52,111 nucleotides of DNA, taken from assembly GCA_964410915.1 (NCBI GenBank), contig CAYPIU010000010.1:1-52111 (forward strand). The letters are read 5' to 3'. The position numbers and the translations under genes were made by a program. Shown one piece after another: positions 8,727-17,790 of this stretch (its first letter is position 1; each line of letters begins with the position of its first letter). The notes beneath the pieces are model-generated. The model was not told where the DNA came from. It made no database searches and saw only the letters and a list, made by a program, of their open reading frames with translations. Source of the DNA: CAZFJG01 sp964410915. Lineage in GTDB: Bacteria > Synergistota > Synergistia > Synergistales > JAFGMB01.

Positions 8727-10787
8727 CTACATGTTGAGAGAACCAAGATCTCCTGCTTTTCGTAAAAGGCCATGGCACGCCGCGAGAATGGCAAGCCGGT
8801 TTTCCCTGATCTTCTCATCATCGGATATTACCAGGACCTTATCAAAGAAACTTGTAATGGAAGGTGAAAGTTCTGAAAGCTGAACAGCAAGTTCTTTCCA
8901 TTGATAATTCTCTACAGCATGCTGGACTTTCGGTTGAATTTTTACAACGGAGTCATAAAGAGAAACTTCTTCTTTTTCCTTCAAAAGTTCTCTCTGTACC
9001 TCAGGGGACCCTTCTCCACTCTTGACAAGAATATTTTTAACTCTTACTGCTGCAGTTGCAAGGTTAGAAAACCACTCCTCATCCTTTACATTCTGCAGAG
9101 TATCCAGCAATCTCAGTGTCTGTAGGGGCCTTTCTGAAATAACCGACATGGACATCCGGACCATTTCATGGCTATACCCTTTTTCTTTCAGGTGCATGAA
9201 GAGTCTCTGATCAAAGAATTCCAGCGCAGTTTCAGCAATTGAACTTTCTGCATCAAGTTCTTCAGCGGTAAAGAAGAAAAGCTCCCTTATATCAAGATCT
9301 ATCCCGAGAGCCCATATCAACTCATTTATTGTTCTGGCAGAGCGCCTGAGTCCATAGGGATCCTGGGAACTTGAAACCTGGAGCCCTGTTTTAAAACAAC
9401 TCAGAATATTATAAGTCCTCTCAGCAATACCAAGCAAAGCCCCTGGATAGGACTCAGGAAGCCTGTCGCCTGAAAACCTGGGGAGATACTGTTCCTCAAT
9501 TGCTTTTGCGACCTCGAGAGGTTCTCCATTTTTCAATGCATATTCCCGCCCCATTACTCCCTGGAGTTCCGGAAATTCATACACCATGTTGGTAACGAGG
9601 TCAGACTTTGAAATATAACCCGCTTTCTGAACATTTGAAAGATGTTCAGCCATACCGCAATGTTCACATATCCAGGAAGAAATGTTCCTGGTATGAACAA
9701 CCTTATCGTAGAGGGAACCAAGTTTTTCCTGATAGACAACGTTTTTAAGCTCCTGGACTCTTGATGACAGTGTCTTCTTGAGATCCTCTGTCCAGAAGAA
9801 CGCAGCATCAGAAAGTCGTGCCTTCAGGACCCTCTCGTTACCTTCCCTGACTATTGCCATATTTGCTGCCCGATTATTACTGAACCCAATAAAATAAGGC
9901 ATTAAATTGCCATTTTCATCCCTGACTGGAAGATATTTTTGATGGTGGATCATGGTTGTTGTCAAAACTTCCTCAGGTATTTCCAGAAAATCACTGTCAA
10001 AAGTACCATAAAATGGAACCGGAAACTCTACAAGATAGAGATTTTCTTCAAGGAGTTCCGGAAACTTATCAGCCTTTCCTGATATCTCTTTTTCAAGGGA
10101 GGAAATCCCGCTTAACATCTTTTGTTTTCTCTTGTGCTGATCAACGATCACATAATTGTCATATAGTTTGTCAAGATATTCTGACGCATCTTCGATCTCT
10201 ATGGATTTGCTTCCCATAAACCTGTGCCCTCTCGTAATACGACCACTTTCAACCTTTCCAATGACAAAAGGGATTATTTCTTTTCCGAATAAAGAAACGA
10301 TCCAGCGTATGGGTCTGGCAAATTTCAGGGAAGGATTATCCCAATACATACTCTTTGGAAAAACAATGGACTGGATGATCGAAGGCAGTATCCCGGGAAG
10401 TATCTCCTGTGCAGGTCTTCCCTTTTCAGATTTTCTGGCAAAGGCATATTTAACACCGTTAAGTTCCCTGGGTTCAAGATCCTCAAAATCCACACCTTTA
10501 CTTTTTGCAAAACCCTTTGCTGCTTTTGTGGGATTTCCGTTAGCATCAAAAGCCTGGGACCATTTAGGCCCCTTGAATTCGGTCACTACATCCTTCTGTA
10601 AAAGTGTAACTCCTTTTACTATAAGGGTAAGTCTTCTTGGGGTACCAAAAGTACTGATATCCTCAAAATCGATCCTGTTCTCTTCAAGTTTATCGGCTGC
10701 CTGCCTGTTGATGAATTCAAGTGTACCGGGGATAAACCTGGAGGGGATCTCTTCAGTTCCAATTTCAAGTAACAATGTTTTACTCAT
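8727..10787 (-). CDS. glyS: glycyl-tRNA synthetase, beta subunit
   Basis: Beta subunit of the bacterial alpha2-beta2 glycyl-tRNA synthetase; it carries the tRNA-recognition and editing-like regions. The N-terminus LLLEIGTEEIPSRF is the family signature, and internal LKFARPIRW, VREGNERVLKARLSDAAFFW and DPYGLRR blocks are characteristic. The start is ATG at 10787 (686 residues), because GGGGTGA lies about 8 bases upstream; an in-frame GTG at 10799 is the alternative. It follows glyQ after a short gap and is the last gene before a strong terminator. Confidence 0.97.
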   Translation of the reverse strand: MSKTLLLEIGTEEIPSRFIPGTLEFINRQAADKLEENRIDFEDISTFGTPRRLTLIVKGVTLLQKDVVTEFKGPKWSQAFDANGNPTKAAKGFAKSKGVDFEDLEPRELNGVKYAFARKSEKGRPAQEILPGILPSIIQSIVFPKSMYWDNPSLKFARPIRWIVSLFGKEIIPFVIGKVESGRITRGHRFMGSKSIEIEDASEYLDKLYDNYVIVDQHKRKQKMLSGISSLEKEISGKADKFPELLEENLYLVEFPVPFYGTFDSDFLEIPEEVLTTTMIHHQKYLPVRDENGNLMPYFIGFSNNRAANMAIVREGNERVLKARLSDAAFFWTEDLKKTLSSRVQELKNVVYQEKLGSLYDKVVHTRNISSWICEHCGMAEHLSNVQKAGYISKSDLVTNMVYEFPELQGVMGREYALKNGEPLEVAKAIEEQYLPRFSGDRLPESYPGALLGIAERTYNILSCFKTGLQVSSSQDPYGLRRSARTINELIWALGIDLDIRELFFFTAEELDAESSIAETALEFFDQRLFMHLKEKGYSHEMVRMSMSVISERPLQTLRLLDTLQNVKDEEWFSNLATAAVRVKNILVKSGEGSPEVQRELLKEKEEVSLYDSVVKIQPKVQHAVENYQWKELAVQLSELSPSITSFFDKVLVISDDEKIRENRLAILAACHGLLRKAGDLGSLNM

Positions 10788-10814
10788 AATGATATTCACC
10801 CCGCAACATAGCTG

Positions 10815-11693
10815 TTATCCTCGTAGTTTTTCCTTAAGGGGATAGTTCATTTCTTTTCGCTGTTGAGCATAAGCCCTTGCACATTTCCCGGCCAGTGTAC
10901 GGATCCTTGAAATGTATCCGGTACGTTCCGTGACACTGATGGCATTCCTTGCATCGAGCAGATTAAATGTATGCGAACATTTGAGAACATAGTCATATGA
11001 AGGGGCAACGAATCCCTGATCAATAAGCCTGGAAGCCTCACCCTCATACATGGTGAAAAGTTTAAAAAGCATCCCTGTATCGGCAAGATCAAAATTATAC
11101 CAGGAATGCTCTACCTCGCCTTTGTGATGAATATCGCCATATTTAAGTTTATCATTCCACGCCAGATCATATACATTTTCCACTTTCTGGACAAACATGG
11201 CTATTCTCTCAATACCATATGTAATTTCAGCAGGGACAAGGGACATATCCATGCCTCCGACCTGTTGGAAATATGTGAACTGCGTGATCTCCATCCCATC
11301 AAGCCAGACTTCCCAGCCCAGTCCCCATGCTCCAACTGTGGGTGACTCCCAGTCGTCCTCTACAAACCTTATGTCATGCTCATCAGGATCAATACCCAGA
11401 GCAGTAAGACTGGCAAGATAAAGTTCCTGAATGTTATCAGGTGCAGGTTGAATTATTACCTGATACTGGTAATAATGTTGAAGACGGTTGGGATTCTGGC
11501 CATAACGGCCATCAGTAGGTCTTCTCGATGGTTCTACATAAGCTACCCTCCAGGGCTCAGGTCCAAGAACCCGAAGTGTTGTAGCAGGATTCATGGTACC
11601 TGCTCCAACCTCGATATCATATGGCTGCTGAATAACACAATCCTGATCAGCCCAGAATCTTTCCAGTCGGAAGATTATTTCCTGCAGATTCAA
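10815..11693 (-). CDS. glyQ: glycyl-tRNA synthetase, alpha subunit
   Basis: Catalytic alpha subunit that activates glycine and charges tRNA-Gly together with GlyS. It contains conserved VIQQPYDIEVGAGTMNPAT, the QPAPDNIQELYL motif and QQVGGMDM. The start is the TTG at 11691-11693, with a perfect GGAGG 7 bases upstream. This gives 292 residues, beginning with the usual NLQEIIFRLERFW, whereas the longer reading frame adds 16 residues unlike the family. It sits between recO and glyS, the order seen in many Clostridia. Confidence 0.96.
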   Translation of the reverse strand: MNLQEIIFRLERFWADQDCVIQQPYDIEVGAGTMNPATTLRVLGPEPWRVAYVEPSRRPTDGRYGQNPNRLQHYYQYQVIIQPAPDNIQELYLASLTALGIDPDEHDIRFVEDDWESPTVGAWGLGWEVWLDGMEITQFTYFQQVGGMDMSLVPAEITYGIERIAMFVQKVENVYDLAWNDKLKYGDIHHKGEVEHSWYNFDLADTGMLFKLFTMYEGEASRLIDQGFVAPSYDYVLKCSHTFNLLDARNAISVTERTGYISRIRTLAGKCARAYAQQRKEMNYPLKEKLRG

Positions 11694-11748
11694 ATCTGAC
11701 CCTCCAGTTTCAGAACCAGCGGCAAAACAAAAAACTAACACACCGGCT

Positions 11749-12471
11749 CTATGATTTTGTTCTTAAGATCGTCAATAGTTTTCCTGTTGCTGTACGCCAG
11801 ATATTACATTTATTTATTTCCAGATCACTGTAAAGAGCAATAAAGTCTGACTTGGAAACTTTAGCCGTTTTAAGTAAAATGTGAAGGATCTCCGGTTCGA
11901 TCACAAAGCAATCATGACTGATATTGCAATCAGAACAATATATGCCTTCACTGCACCAGTATCCTTTCTTCAGCCTTCTTCCACATCCGGCACAATATAA
12001 AAGACTTGGGGCCAACCCCCATAAAGTCAACCACTTCCAGAGAAAACGCCATTCGATGGCTTCAGATACGCATCCACGGGTTATCAGCCATAAGTTCCAG
12101 TAAAGAATCGCAAGTAGTTTATCATCAGGCTGGTCAAGAGGCAAATTCTGTTTAATATGCTTTACCATTCGGGCTGCAAGCCTGAGAGCATTTCGATCTT
12201 TGCGAATTGCCCACATATCATCATGTACTTCAACACTCTTTAGAAAAAAACGGTCTTTCCCTTTATAAATATTAAAATTTCCCCATACCAGAGGCTCCGT
12301 TCCACCTCCAAAGCGAACTTTGCCTTTGGCCGAACCAGGTGCAGTAGCCCATAGCAGACCTAACCCCTTCAGATAAAGGTTCAGATACATATCTCCCTTT
12401 GGGCTTATCCTTCTCTGAATAACTGTTCCGGAAGCTGAATAAAAACCCTGTTTATGCAGATATGGCTCCAT
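11749..12471 (-). CDS. recO: DNA repair protein RecO
   Basis: RecF-pathway recombination mediator that helps load RecA on SSB-coated single-stranded DNA and anneals strands. The N-terminal OB-fold region (about residues 10-80) contains the GTVIQRR start and the SAKGKVRFGG block. A zinc-finger-like cluster follows (C160, C163, C173, C179, C182). At 240 residues it is normal for the family. Sequence divergence is high, as is usual for RecO; the call is strengthened by its place between era and glyQ. Its start lies six bases after the era stop. Confidence 0.88.
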   Translation of the reverse strand: MEPYLHKQGFYSASGTVIQRRISPKGDMYLNLYLKGLGLLWATAPGSAKGKVRFGGGTEPLVWGNFNIYKGKDRFFLKSVEVHDDMWAIRKDRNALRLAARMVKHIKQNLPLDQPDDKLLAILYWNLWLITRGCVSEAIEWRFLWKWLTLWGLAPSLLYCAGCGRRLKKGYWCSEGIYCSDCNISHDCFVIEPEILHILLKTAKVSKSDFIALYSDLEINKCNIWRTATGKLLTILRTKS

Positions 12472-12477
12472 TGTAAT

Positions 12478-13410
12478 TTACTTGTACCCCATTCTGTGAA
12501 CTTCGAGAGAGGACTTTCTCCATCCCTTTTTTACCTTGATCCAAAGATCAAGGTAGACCTTGTGACCCGTAAGACGTTCAATCTCTATTCGAGCCATTCT
12601 ACCGATCTTTTTGATCATTCTTCCGCCGCTGCCAATGATGATCTTTTTCTGACTGTCCCTTTCAACATAAATATTTGCCCGTATATACAGATCTTTACGT
12701 TCAGGATATTCATCCGGACTCCTGTAATCCTCGATCCTGACAGCTGTACTGTGGGGAACTTCCATTTCGGTAAGCTGGAATATTTTTTCCCTTATATACT
12801 CGGAAGCAAGGAAACGTTCAGACCTGTCAATAATAATATCGTCAGGATAGTATGGATACCCCTCATCAAGCTCTCTTTTGAAGAGTTCGACCAGATAATC
12901 CAGATTAAATCCAGTCCTGGCGGAAACAACGATAATTTCCAATGGGTTCAGCCCATCACAATATAATCTTTTGATCCTTTCAATAACTCTCTCTTCAGAT
13001 TCCCTGACAAGATCGATCTTGTTTATGATAAGAACAAAAGGAACTTGCGTTTCTAAAAGGAGATCCCGAACAAGAAGATCGTCCCTGGAAAGAGAAAATG
13101 TATTCGCCTCTACCATGTAGCAGATAATATCTGTAGCTTCAAGCCCTTTTTTCGCTGTATCAACAAGATGTTGCCCGAGCTTATGCTTTGGTGTATGAAC
13201 ACCTGGCATATCCTTGAATATAACCTGCAGATCCGGTGCATTATAGATACAGAGAATATTATCTCTGGTAGTTTGAGGTTTGTTTGAAACAATATTAACC
13301 TTTGTCCCTATAAGACGATTGATCAGAGATGACTTCCCTACATTGGGTTTTCCAAGTAAAGCTACAACTCCGGCTTTGAATCCAGAAGGGAACTGTTCAG
13401 TGAGATTCAT
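12478..13410 (-). CDS. era: GTPase Era
   Basis: Small ribosomal subunit assembly GTPase that binds the 3' end of 16S rRNA. G1 is GKPNVGKSS, G3 is DMPG and G4 is NKID. The C-terminal KH domain has the IIIGSGGRMIKKIG core. The start at 13410 (310 residues) is favoured because GAGG sits six bases upstream. An ATG at 13422 overlapping the cdd stop as ATGA is also possible and would add four residues. Gene order cdd-era-recO is conserved in Firmicutes-like genomes. Confidence 0.97.
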   Translation of the reverse strand: MNLTEQFPSGFKAGVVALLGKPNVGKSSLINRLIGTKVNIVSNKPQTTRDNILCIYNAPDLQVIFKDMPGVHTPKHKLGQHLVDTAKKGLEATDIICYMVEANTFSLSRDDLLVRDLLLETQVPFVLIINKIDLVRESEERVIERIKRLYCDGLNPLEIIVVSARTGFNLDYLVELFKRELDEGYPYYPDDIIIDRSERFLASEYIREKIFQLTEMEVPHSTAVRIEDYRSPDEYPERKDLYIRANIYVERDSQKKIIIGSGGRMIKKIGRMARIEIERLTGHKVYLDLWIKVKKGWRKSSLEVHRMGYK

Positions 13411-13418
13411 ATGCAACC

Positions 13419-13832
13419 TCATTCTGGATCCGGGTTAGGAATGAAAGGATGTGGAAGCATTTCTGAAAGAGAGTAAATAACGGGGCCTTCAGAAGAATAG
13501 ATCACTATAAGCATATGCGGGTTGAACTCGTAGAGAAATTGTCTGCATGCCCCACAGGGAAAACATTCACCACCCATTTCTGCTGCAATGGCAATTGCAT
13601 AAGGTTTACCCATTTTTTTGTGAATAAAGGAGGAGAGGGCATTTCTTTCCGCGCAGACAGAAAGACTGTAAGAGATATTTTCTATGTTGGAACCGGTAAC
13701 TATCTGCCCTTTCTCTGAAAGGACAGCAGCCCCAACCTTGAAACCGGAATAAGGCGCATAAGCACTTTTACCTGCTTCTTTTGCAATTTCAAGGAGATCT
13801 TCGGGTGAAACTGAAACATTTGTCCATTCCAT
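13419..13832 (-). CDS. cdd: cytidine deaminase
   Basis: Deaminates cytidine and deoxycytidine to uridine or deoxyuridine for pyrimidine salvage. Zinc ligands are visible as C60-A-E62 (CAERNAL, with E62 the proton shuttle) and PCGACRQ (C93, C96). The substrate-binding YAPYSGFKVGAA block starts near residue 25. The length of 137 is that of the homotetrameric class. GGGG upstream supports the ATG. A 66-base A/T-rich gap separates it from the preceding CBS-domain gene, without a clear terminator. Confidence 0.96.
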   Translation of the reverse strand: MEWTNVSVSPEDLLEIAKEAGKSAYAPYSGFKVGAAVLSEKGQIVTGSNIENISYSLSVCAERNALSSFIHKKMGKPYAIAIAAEMGGECFPCGACRQFLYEFNPHMLIVIYSSEGPVIYSLSEMLPHPFIPNPDPE

Positions 13833-13898
13833 TTATTCTGACCCCGGTCCTTTAATAGATTTAAGTTTAAACGAGAATTTTTTGGGAACTGAAAAAAA

Positions 13899-15155
13899 CT
13901 ATTGTTCACCTGGTATTAGTCTTAAAAGCTGGATCCTGTGATCCTCCACCTTAAGAACCTCAATAGTCCAGTCGTTGTAAGGTACTTTATCTCCCTCATC
14001 AGGGAATTCCCCCGTTATTGACAGAACAAGTCCGCCAACACTTTCAGCTTCATCTGATGCAAACTTGTATTCAGTAAAATCACTCAGGTCCTCAAGCCCT
14101 AAAAATCCCTGAACAAGGTATGACCCTGAAGGTTCTTTTCTTATGGGAGATTTTTCCTTATCATATTCATCCTGTATTTCACCTACGATTTCCTCAAGCA
14201 GGTCCTCGAGTGTAATTAATCCTGCGGTCCCTCCATATTCATCCACAACTATGGCCATATGAACATGCTTTGATTTCATTGTATTGAAGATATCGACAAT
14301 TCGGGTGGTCTCAGGAACAAAAAGCGCTTCTCTCTTGAGCTTTGATACAGGTTCAGTGGATAAACCTGAATGCAGATAGGGTATAGTATCCTTAACATAG
14401 AGAATACCTGTAATATTATCCATTGAATCCTCAAAAATAGGCACTCTCGAATGGCCATGCTCATGAAAAACAGATACAGCTTCGCCTATGGAAAAATCCG
14501 AGGGAACTGCATCAATATCTGTTCTCGGAACCATTATCTCGTAAACCCGGCTCTCCTTGAAAGAAATGATCCCGTGGATCATCCTTCTCTCTACTTCCTC
14601 GATCACTCCGGAAGCCTCACCGATATTGACCATCTGTTCAATTTCTTCCCTGGTAACAAAGGTATGGGGGGAACCAAGATCAACACCCAGAACCAGACCA
14701 AAAACCCTTATGAGCTTTGTCAGGACCCAGACAAAAGGTGACAGGACAATATTAAGAAAAGCGAGAACAGGCAACGTAAAAAGCAATATTCTTTCTGACC
14801 TTACAATGGCAATGCTTTTTGGTAGTATCTCACCGAATATAACTATGAGCACTGTCATGAATATAACTGCTATGACAGGACCATGATTTCCAAAGATAAC
14901 AAGGGCAAGTGACGTAGCAAGGGCACTTGCTGCTATATTGACAAGGTTATTACAAATGAGAGTCACATTAAGTACCCGGTGAACATCATTTATCAACCAG
15001 TTAAGCAGTCGTCCATAATAATGATGCTTTTCTCTCATGGTAACGAGCCTGCTTTTCGTCATTGCTGTTATAGCTGTCTCGGAACTGCTGAAAAGTGCGG
15101 ACAGGATAAGTAAGAGTAATAAAAAACCAAAACCGCCGATAATTGAGCTGGTCAT
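13899..15155 (-). CDS. CNNM/HlyC-CorC family membrane protein (DUF21, CBS pair, transporter-associated domain)
   Basis: Probably a magnesium or other divalent-cation efflux protein or regulator, as for MpfA/YhdP and CNNM homologues. The N-terminal DUF21 region has four hydrophobic segments (residues 5-150), starting with FLLLLLILSALFSSSETA. It is followed by the VMIPRTDI-like EIMVPRTDIDAVP segment, two CBS repeats with DEYGGTAGLITLEDLLEEIVG, and a CorC_HlyC C-terminal domain ending near the stop. The 418 residues fit the family. The ATG has a GGGGGAG site inside the end of ybeY, four bases away, implying translational coupling. 'Hemolysin' is only a legacy name. Confidence 0.9.
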   Translation of the reverse strand: MTSSIIGGFGFLLLLLILSALFSSSETAITAMTKSRLVTMREKHHYYGRLLNWLINDVHRVLNVTLICNNLVNIAASALATSLALVIFGNHGPVIAVIFMTVLIVIFGEILPKSIAIVRSERILLFTLPVLAFLNIVLSPFVWVLTKLIRVFGLVLGVDLGSPHTFVTREEIEQMVNIGEASGVIEEVERRMIHGIISFKESRVYEIMVPRTDIDAVPSDFSIGEAVSVFHEHGHSRVPIFEDSMDNITGILYVKDTIPYLHSGLSTEPVSKLKREALFVPETTRIVDIFNTMKSKHVHMAIVVDEYGGTAGLITLEDLLEEIVGEIQDEYDKEKSPIRKEPSGSYLVQGFLGLEDLSDFTEYKFASDEAESVGGLVLSITGEFPDEGDKVPYNDWTIEVLKVEDHRIQLLRLIPGEQ

Positions 15156-15158
15156 AGT

Positions 15159-15695
15159 TTATTCTCCCCCATCCTTAGAACAGGATGGTTTATCCGAGAT
15201 CACGCAATCTTCGATCCTTGCAGCTATTGATCTCTGTTGTTCCCACATTTTTTTTTCTTCTTCCCCTGTTGAGTGATCCCAACCTATAAGATGAAGCAGT
15301 CCATGAGAAAGAATAACATTGAAATTATAATCATAGGAAAGATCAGGCAAGGACATTTTTTTTTCGACAACTGAAGGGCATATTACTATATCTCCAAGAG
15401 GCAGAACATTCCATCCCGTTGGTGGGACAAAAACACCGTCCTGTTCCCAGAGTGGGAAAGATAGTACATCCGTTGATTCTTCAATGTTTCTGTATTCCTG
15501 GTTAAGATCTTTCATTACCTCTTCTGTGACTAAATTTACAGCGATTTCTACTATAGAATATTTCGCCAGCTCCGGGTTAAGCTGAAGCATTGTTTCTGTA
15601 AAAACCTTACTGATACAAGACAGATCGGGTAACGGTACAGAACTGTCAGAATCACCTTTTTCATCATGATTGTCGACAGACAGTTCAACTTTCAT
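15159..15695 (-). CDS. ybeY: endoribonuclease YbeY (rRNA maturation)
   Basis: Metal-dependent RNase involved in 16S rRNA 3'-end maturation and ribosome quality control. The zinc site H131-G-L-L-H135-L-I-G-W-D-H141 is intact, and the preceding TDVLSFPL motif is typical. The 178 residues include an N-terminal stretch (1-25) rich in Asp and Ser that is longer than in short homologues. The ATG has GGAGG seven bases upstream. It sits between pgpH and the CBS protein, matching the phoH-pgpH-ybeY-era arrangement. Confidence 0.96.
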   Translation of the reverse strand: MKVELSVDNHDEKGDSDSSVPLPDLSCISKVFTETMLQLNPELAKYSIVEIAVNLVTEEVMKDLNQEYRNIEESTDVLSFPLWEQDGVFVPPTGWNVLPLGDIVICPSVVEKKMSLPDLSYDYNFNVILSHGLLHLIGWDHSTGEEEKKMWEQQRSIAARIEDCVISDKPSCSKDGGE

Positions 15696-15723
15696 TTAAC
15701 ATCCTCCTTATCGGGCATTAATA

Positions 15724-17790
15724 TCATTGATTTTTCTGTTCCTCCAGTTCCTGAATCCGACGAGTATGGTACATGGACTGAAGGGTTGAAAGCAAGGCTT
15801 CCTTTATAACTTTGAATTCTTTCAATGTAAAGTCTACATTGTCAAGTTGATGTTCTCCAATCTTATTATCAATTACCCCGTCAATTATTTTCTCAATATC
15901 TTTCCGGCTGTGAATATTTTCAATATCTCCTCTTACTGCTGCTTCAACCGAATCAACTATCATGAGAAGACCAGTTTCCTTGGAATCAGGAAGAGGACCA
16001 GGATAACAGAACTGTTCTCTTGTTATACCCTCGTCTCCCTGCTTTTTCGCCTTCCTGTAAAAATATGAAAGACAGGTTTTTCCATGATGTTCAGATATAA
16101 AATCTATTACTCTCCGAGGTAACTTGTATTCTCTTGCTATCTCTGTACCTTCCCTAACGTGGGCAATTATTGATAAAGCCGACAGCGAAGGGCTTATTGA
16201 ATCATGGATATTGTCGAGAGATACCTGATTTTCTACGTAATAGTGAGGCCTTTTAAGTTTGCCAATATCATGATAATAACATCCTGCTTTAACAAGAGCG
16301 GTATCAAGCCCAAGCCTTTCTGAGGCAGCTTCCGCCAGTGTGCTGACCATAAGTGAGTGATGATAGGTACCCGGTGCTTCCACCTGAAGTTTTTTCAGTA
16401 GGGCATGGGAAGGCTGAGCAAGTTCTATCAGACGCAAAGGTGAAAGTACGTCAAAAACATTTTCAAGAAGTGGAAGTAAAACAAGTATTAATACACTCCA
16501 TATAGTGTTAGCCAGCAGATAGTTCAGGATGTAACTGAAGGAGATCGTCATTCCTATCAACCAGCGTGATGCCAGTCCGATCAATGAAATGATAATTCCG
16601 CATGTGAAAAGCTTCCACCACAAGAGAGAACGCGAATCAGCATGAGTAACAATATAATAACCGGCAAGAGCCGCAGTATAACCCATAAGACCTGTTACTA
16701 CAATAACTCCGGCAGCAAATCCTTCGATAAGTAGAGCTCCTATCAGGCTACCCCCCAGAACAAGATGAAAAGCTATCCTTCGCGGAAGAGTCAAATATGC
16801 AAGTCCTGAAAAAGCTACTAAACCGGAACCGGGAGTTTTAAAAAGATCTGAAATATATAGAACAACCCATCCTATCCCTATTAAACAACTGCTGTATAAC
16901 CAACCGTTCTTACCCTTAAAATTGACCGCTTCATCATTTATTATCTTTGAGAACCATGAGATCCATAATATGACTGCTGCAAGAATAAGAAACAGCTGCT
17001 TTAAAGGGAAACTTCTCTCTGGATACCCCTGGTCTTTCAAGGCTGATGCTATTTCAGGGGTTACCTTATCACCTTTTTTGACTATAACATCACCAGGGGA
17101 CAGGATCCTGACAACTGGTTCAACCCTGTTTCGGACCATGGACTTGAGTTCTTCGGTCATCTCATTGTCCATGCTGCTTTCCGGAACCAGAATATCTGAT
17201 ATAAGCTGGAAAATTATATTCTGTCTGGATCTTGGAATATCAAGCTCTTCCAGTTGAGCCCATGCAAGGCTGGAGAGTTGTTGCGGTTCTTTTATTTCAT
17301 CTGTCTCCATTTCAAGAATATTGCTTATCACTTTTTTTGAAGCATTGAAAACTTCTATCAGATCGTCATCCGGGAGAGAACCAAGAAGGCTGGAAAATCT
17401 TTCGGGAAAAGAAAGCTTTTGATAGTTTTCGGGAGTTAAAAATTCAATATCTTTTCTTACTTTGTTTTTTTCGATGGGCTTGTAAACAACTACGCCTTCA
17501 ATTCCCTGCGTTGCGAGATCTCTGAAATTCGAGGTAGCTTCCTCATCTGTAAAACTCGAGGGTATGACTGCCCTGTACGTTCTCTTTGCTGTGGAATTGA
17601 CCACAAAGCCATTAATTCTTTCCTGTGTTAACCACATCAGAGTGATTAGACCGGAAGCAAAACAAAGCAATACCAGAAGGGCAAGAACCAGATGCCTTTC
17701 ATGAAAAGGGAATATCTTATTGAAGCTATTTTTGCCAAGTTCTTTAATGAACCTGATGTTAACCGTTTTCACGTTCTTCATATTTTTCAT
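15724..17790 (-). CDS. pgpH: 7TM-HD family cyclic-di-AMP phosphodiesterase
   Basis: PgpH/YqfF-type enzyme that hydrolyses c-di-AMP to pApA. A first membrane segment (about 29-52) is followed by an extracytoplasmic 7TMR-HDED domain (about 55-265), a bundle of about seven membrane helices (about 270-450) and a cytoplasmic HD domain. Key residues are the H in YHHSLM, YYHDIGKL (HD near 506) and SEHHGKT. The length of 688 is typical. The start overlaps the end of phoH by 32 bases; two further in-frame starts lie within the next 20 bases, so the exact start is uncertain. The matching cyclase gene cdaA is in the same window at 36038-36865. Confidence 0.94.
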   Translation of the reverse strand: MKNMKNVKTVNIRFIKELGKNSFNKIFPFHERHLVLALLVLLCFASGLITLMWLTQERINGFVVNSTAKRTYRAVIPSSFTDEEATSNFRDLATQGIEGVVVYKPIEKNKVRKDIEFLTPENYQKLSFPERFSSLLGSLPDDDLIEVFNASKKVISNILEMETDEIKEPQQLSSLAWAQLEELDIPRSRQNIIFQLISDILVPESSMDNEMTEELKSMVRNRVEPVVRILSPGDVIVKKGDKVTPEIASALKDQGYPERSFPLKQLFLILAAVILWISWFSKIINDEAVNFKGKNGWLYSSCLIGIGWVVLYISDLFKTPGSGLVAFSGLAYLTLPRRIAFHLVLGGSLIGALLIEGFAAGVIVVTGLMGYTAALAGYYIVTHADSRSLLWWKLFTCGIIISLIGLASRWLIGMTISFSYILNYLLANTIWSVLILVLLPLLENVFDVLSPLRLIELAQPSHALLKKLQVEAPGTYHHSLMVSTLAEAASERLGLDTALVKAGCYYHDIGKLKRPHYYVENQVSLDNIHDSISPSLSALSIIAHVREGTEIAREYKLPRRVIDFISEHHGKTCLSYFYRKAKKQGDEGITREQFCYPGPLPDSKETGLLMIVDSVEAAVRGDIENIHSRKDIEKIIDGVIDNKIGEHQLDNVDFTLKEFKVIKEALLSTLQSMYHTRRIQELEEQKNQ

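Noticed and set aside
10156..10845. 229-residue open frame on the plus strand
   Set aside because: It lies fully antisense to glyS, has no Shine-Dalgarno site or recognisable domain, and glyS is certain.
11694..11741. Longer glyQ frame or a T-box leader upstream of glyQ
   Set aside because: The TTG with GGAGG fits the family start. There is no room or T-box motif, because recO ends only about 55 bases upstream.
13833..13898. Possible terminator between the CBS-domain gene and cdd
   Set aside because: The A/T-rich gap has T-runs and a GTTTAAAC palindrome but no GC-rich stem.
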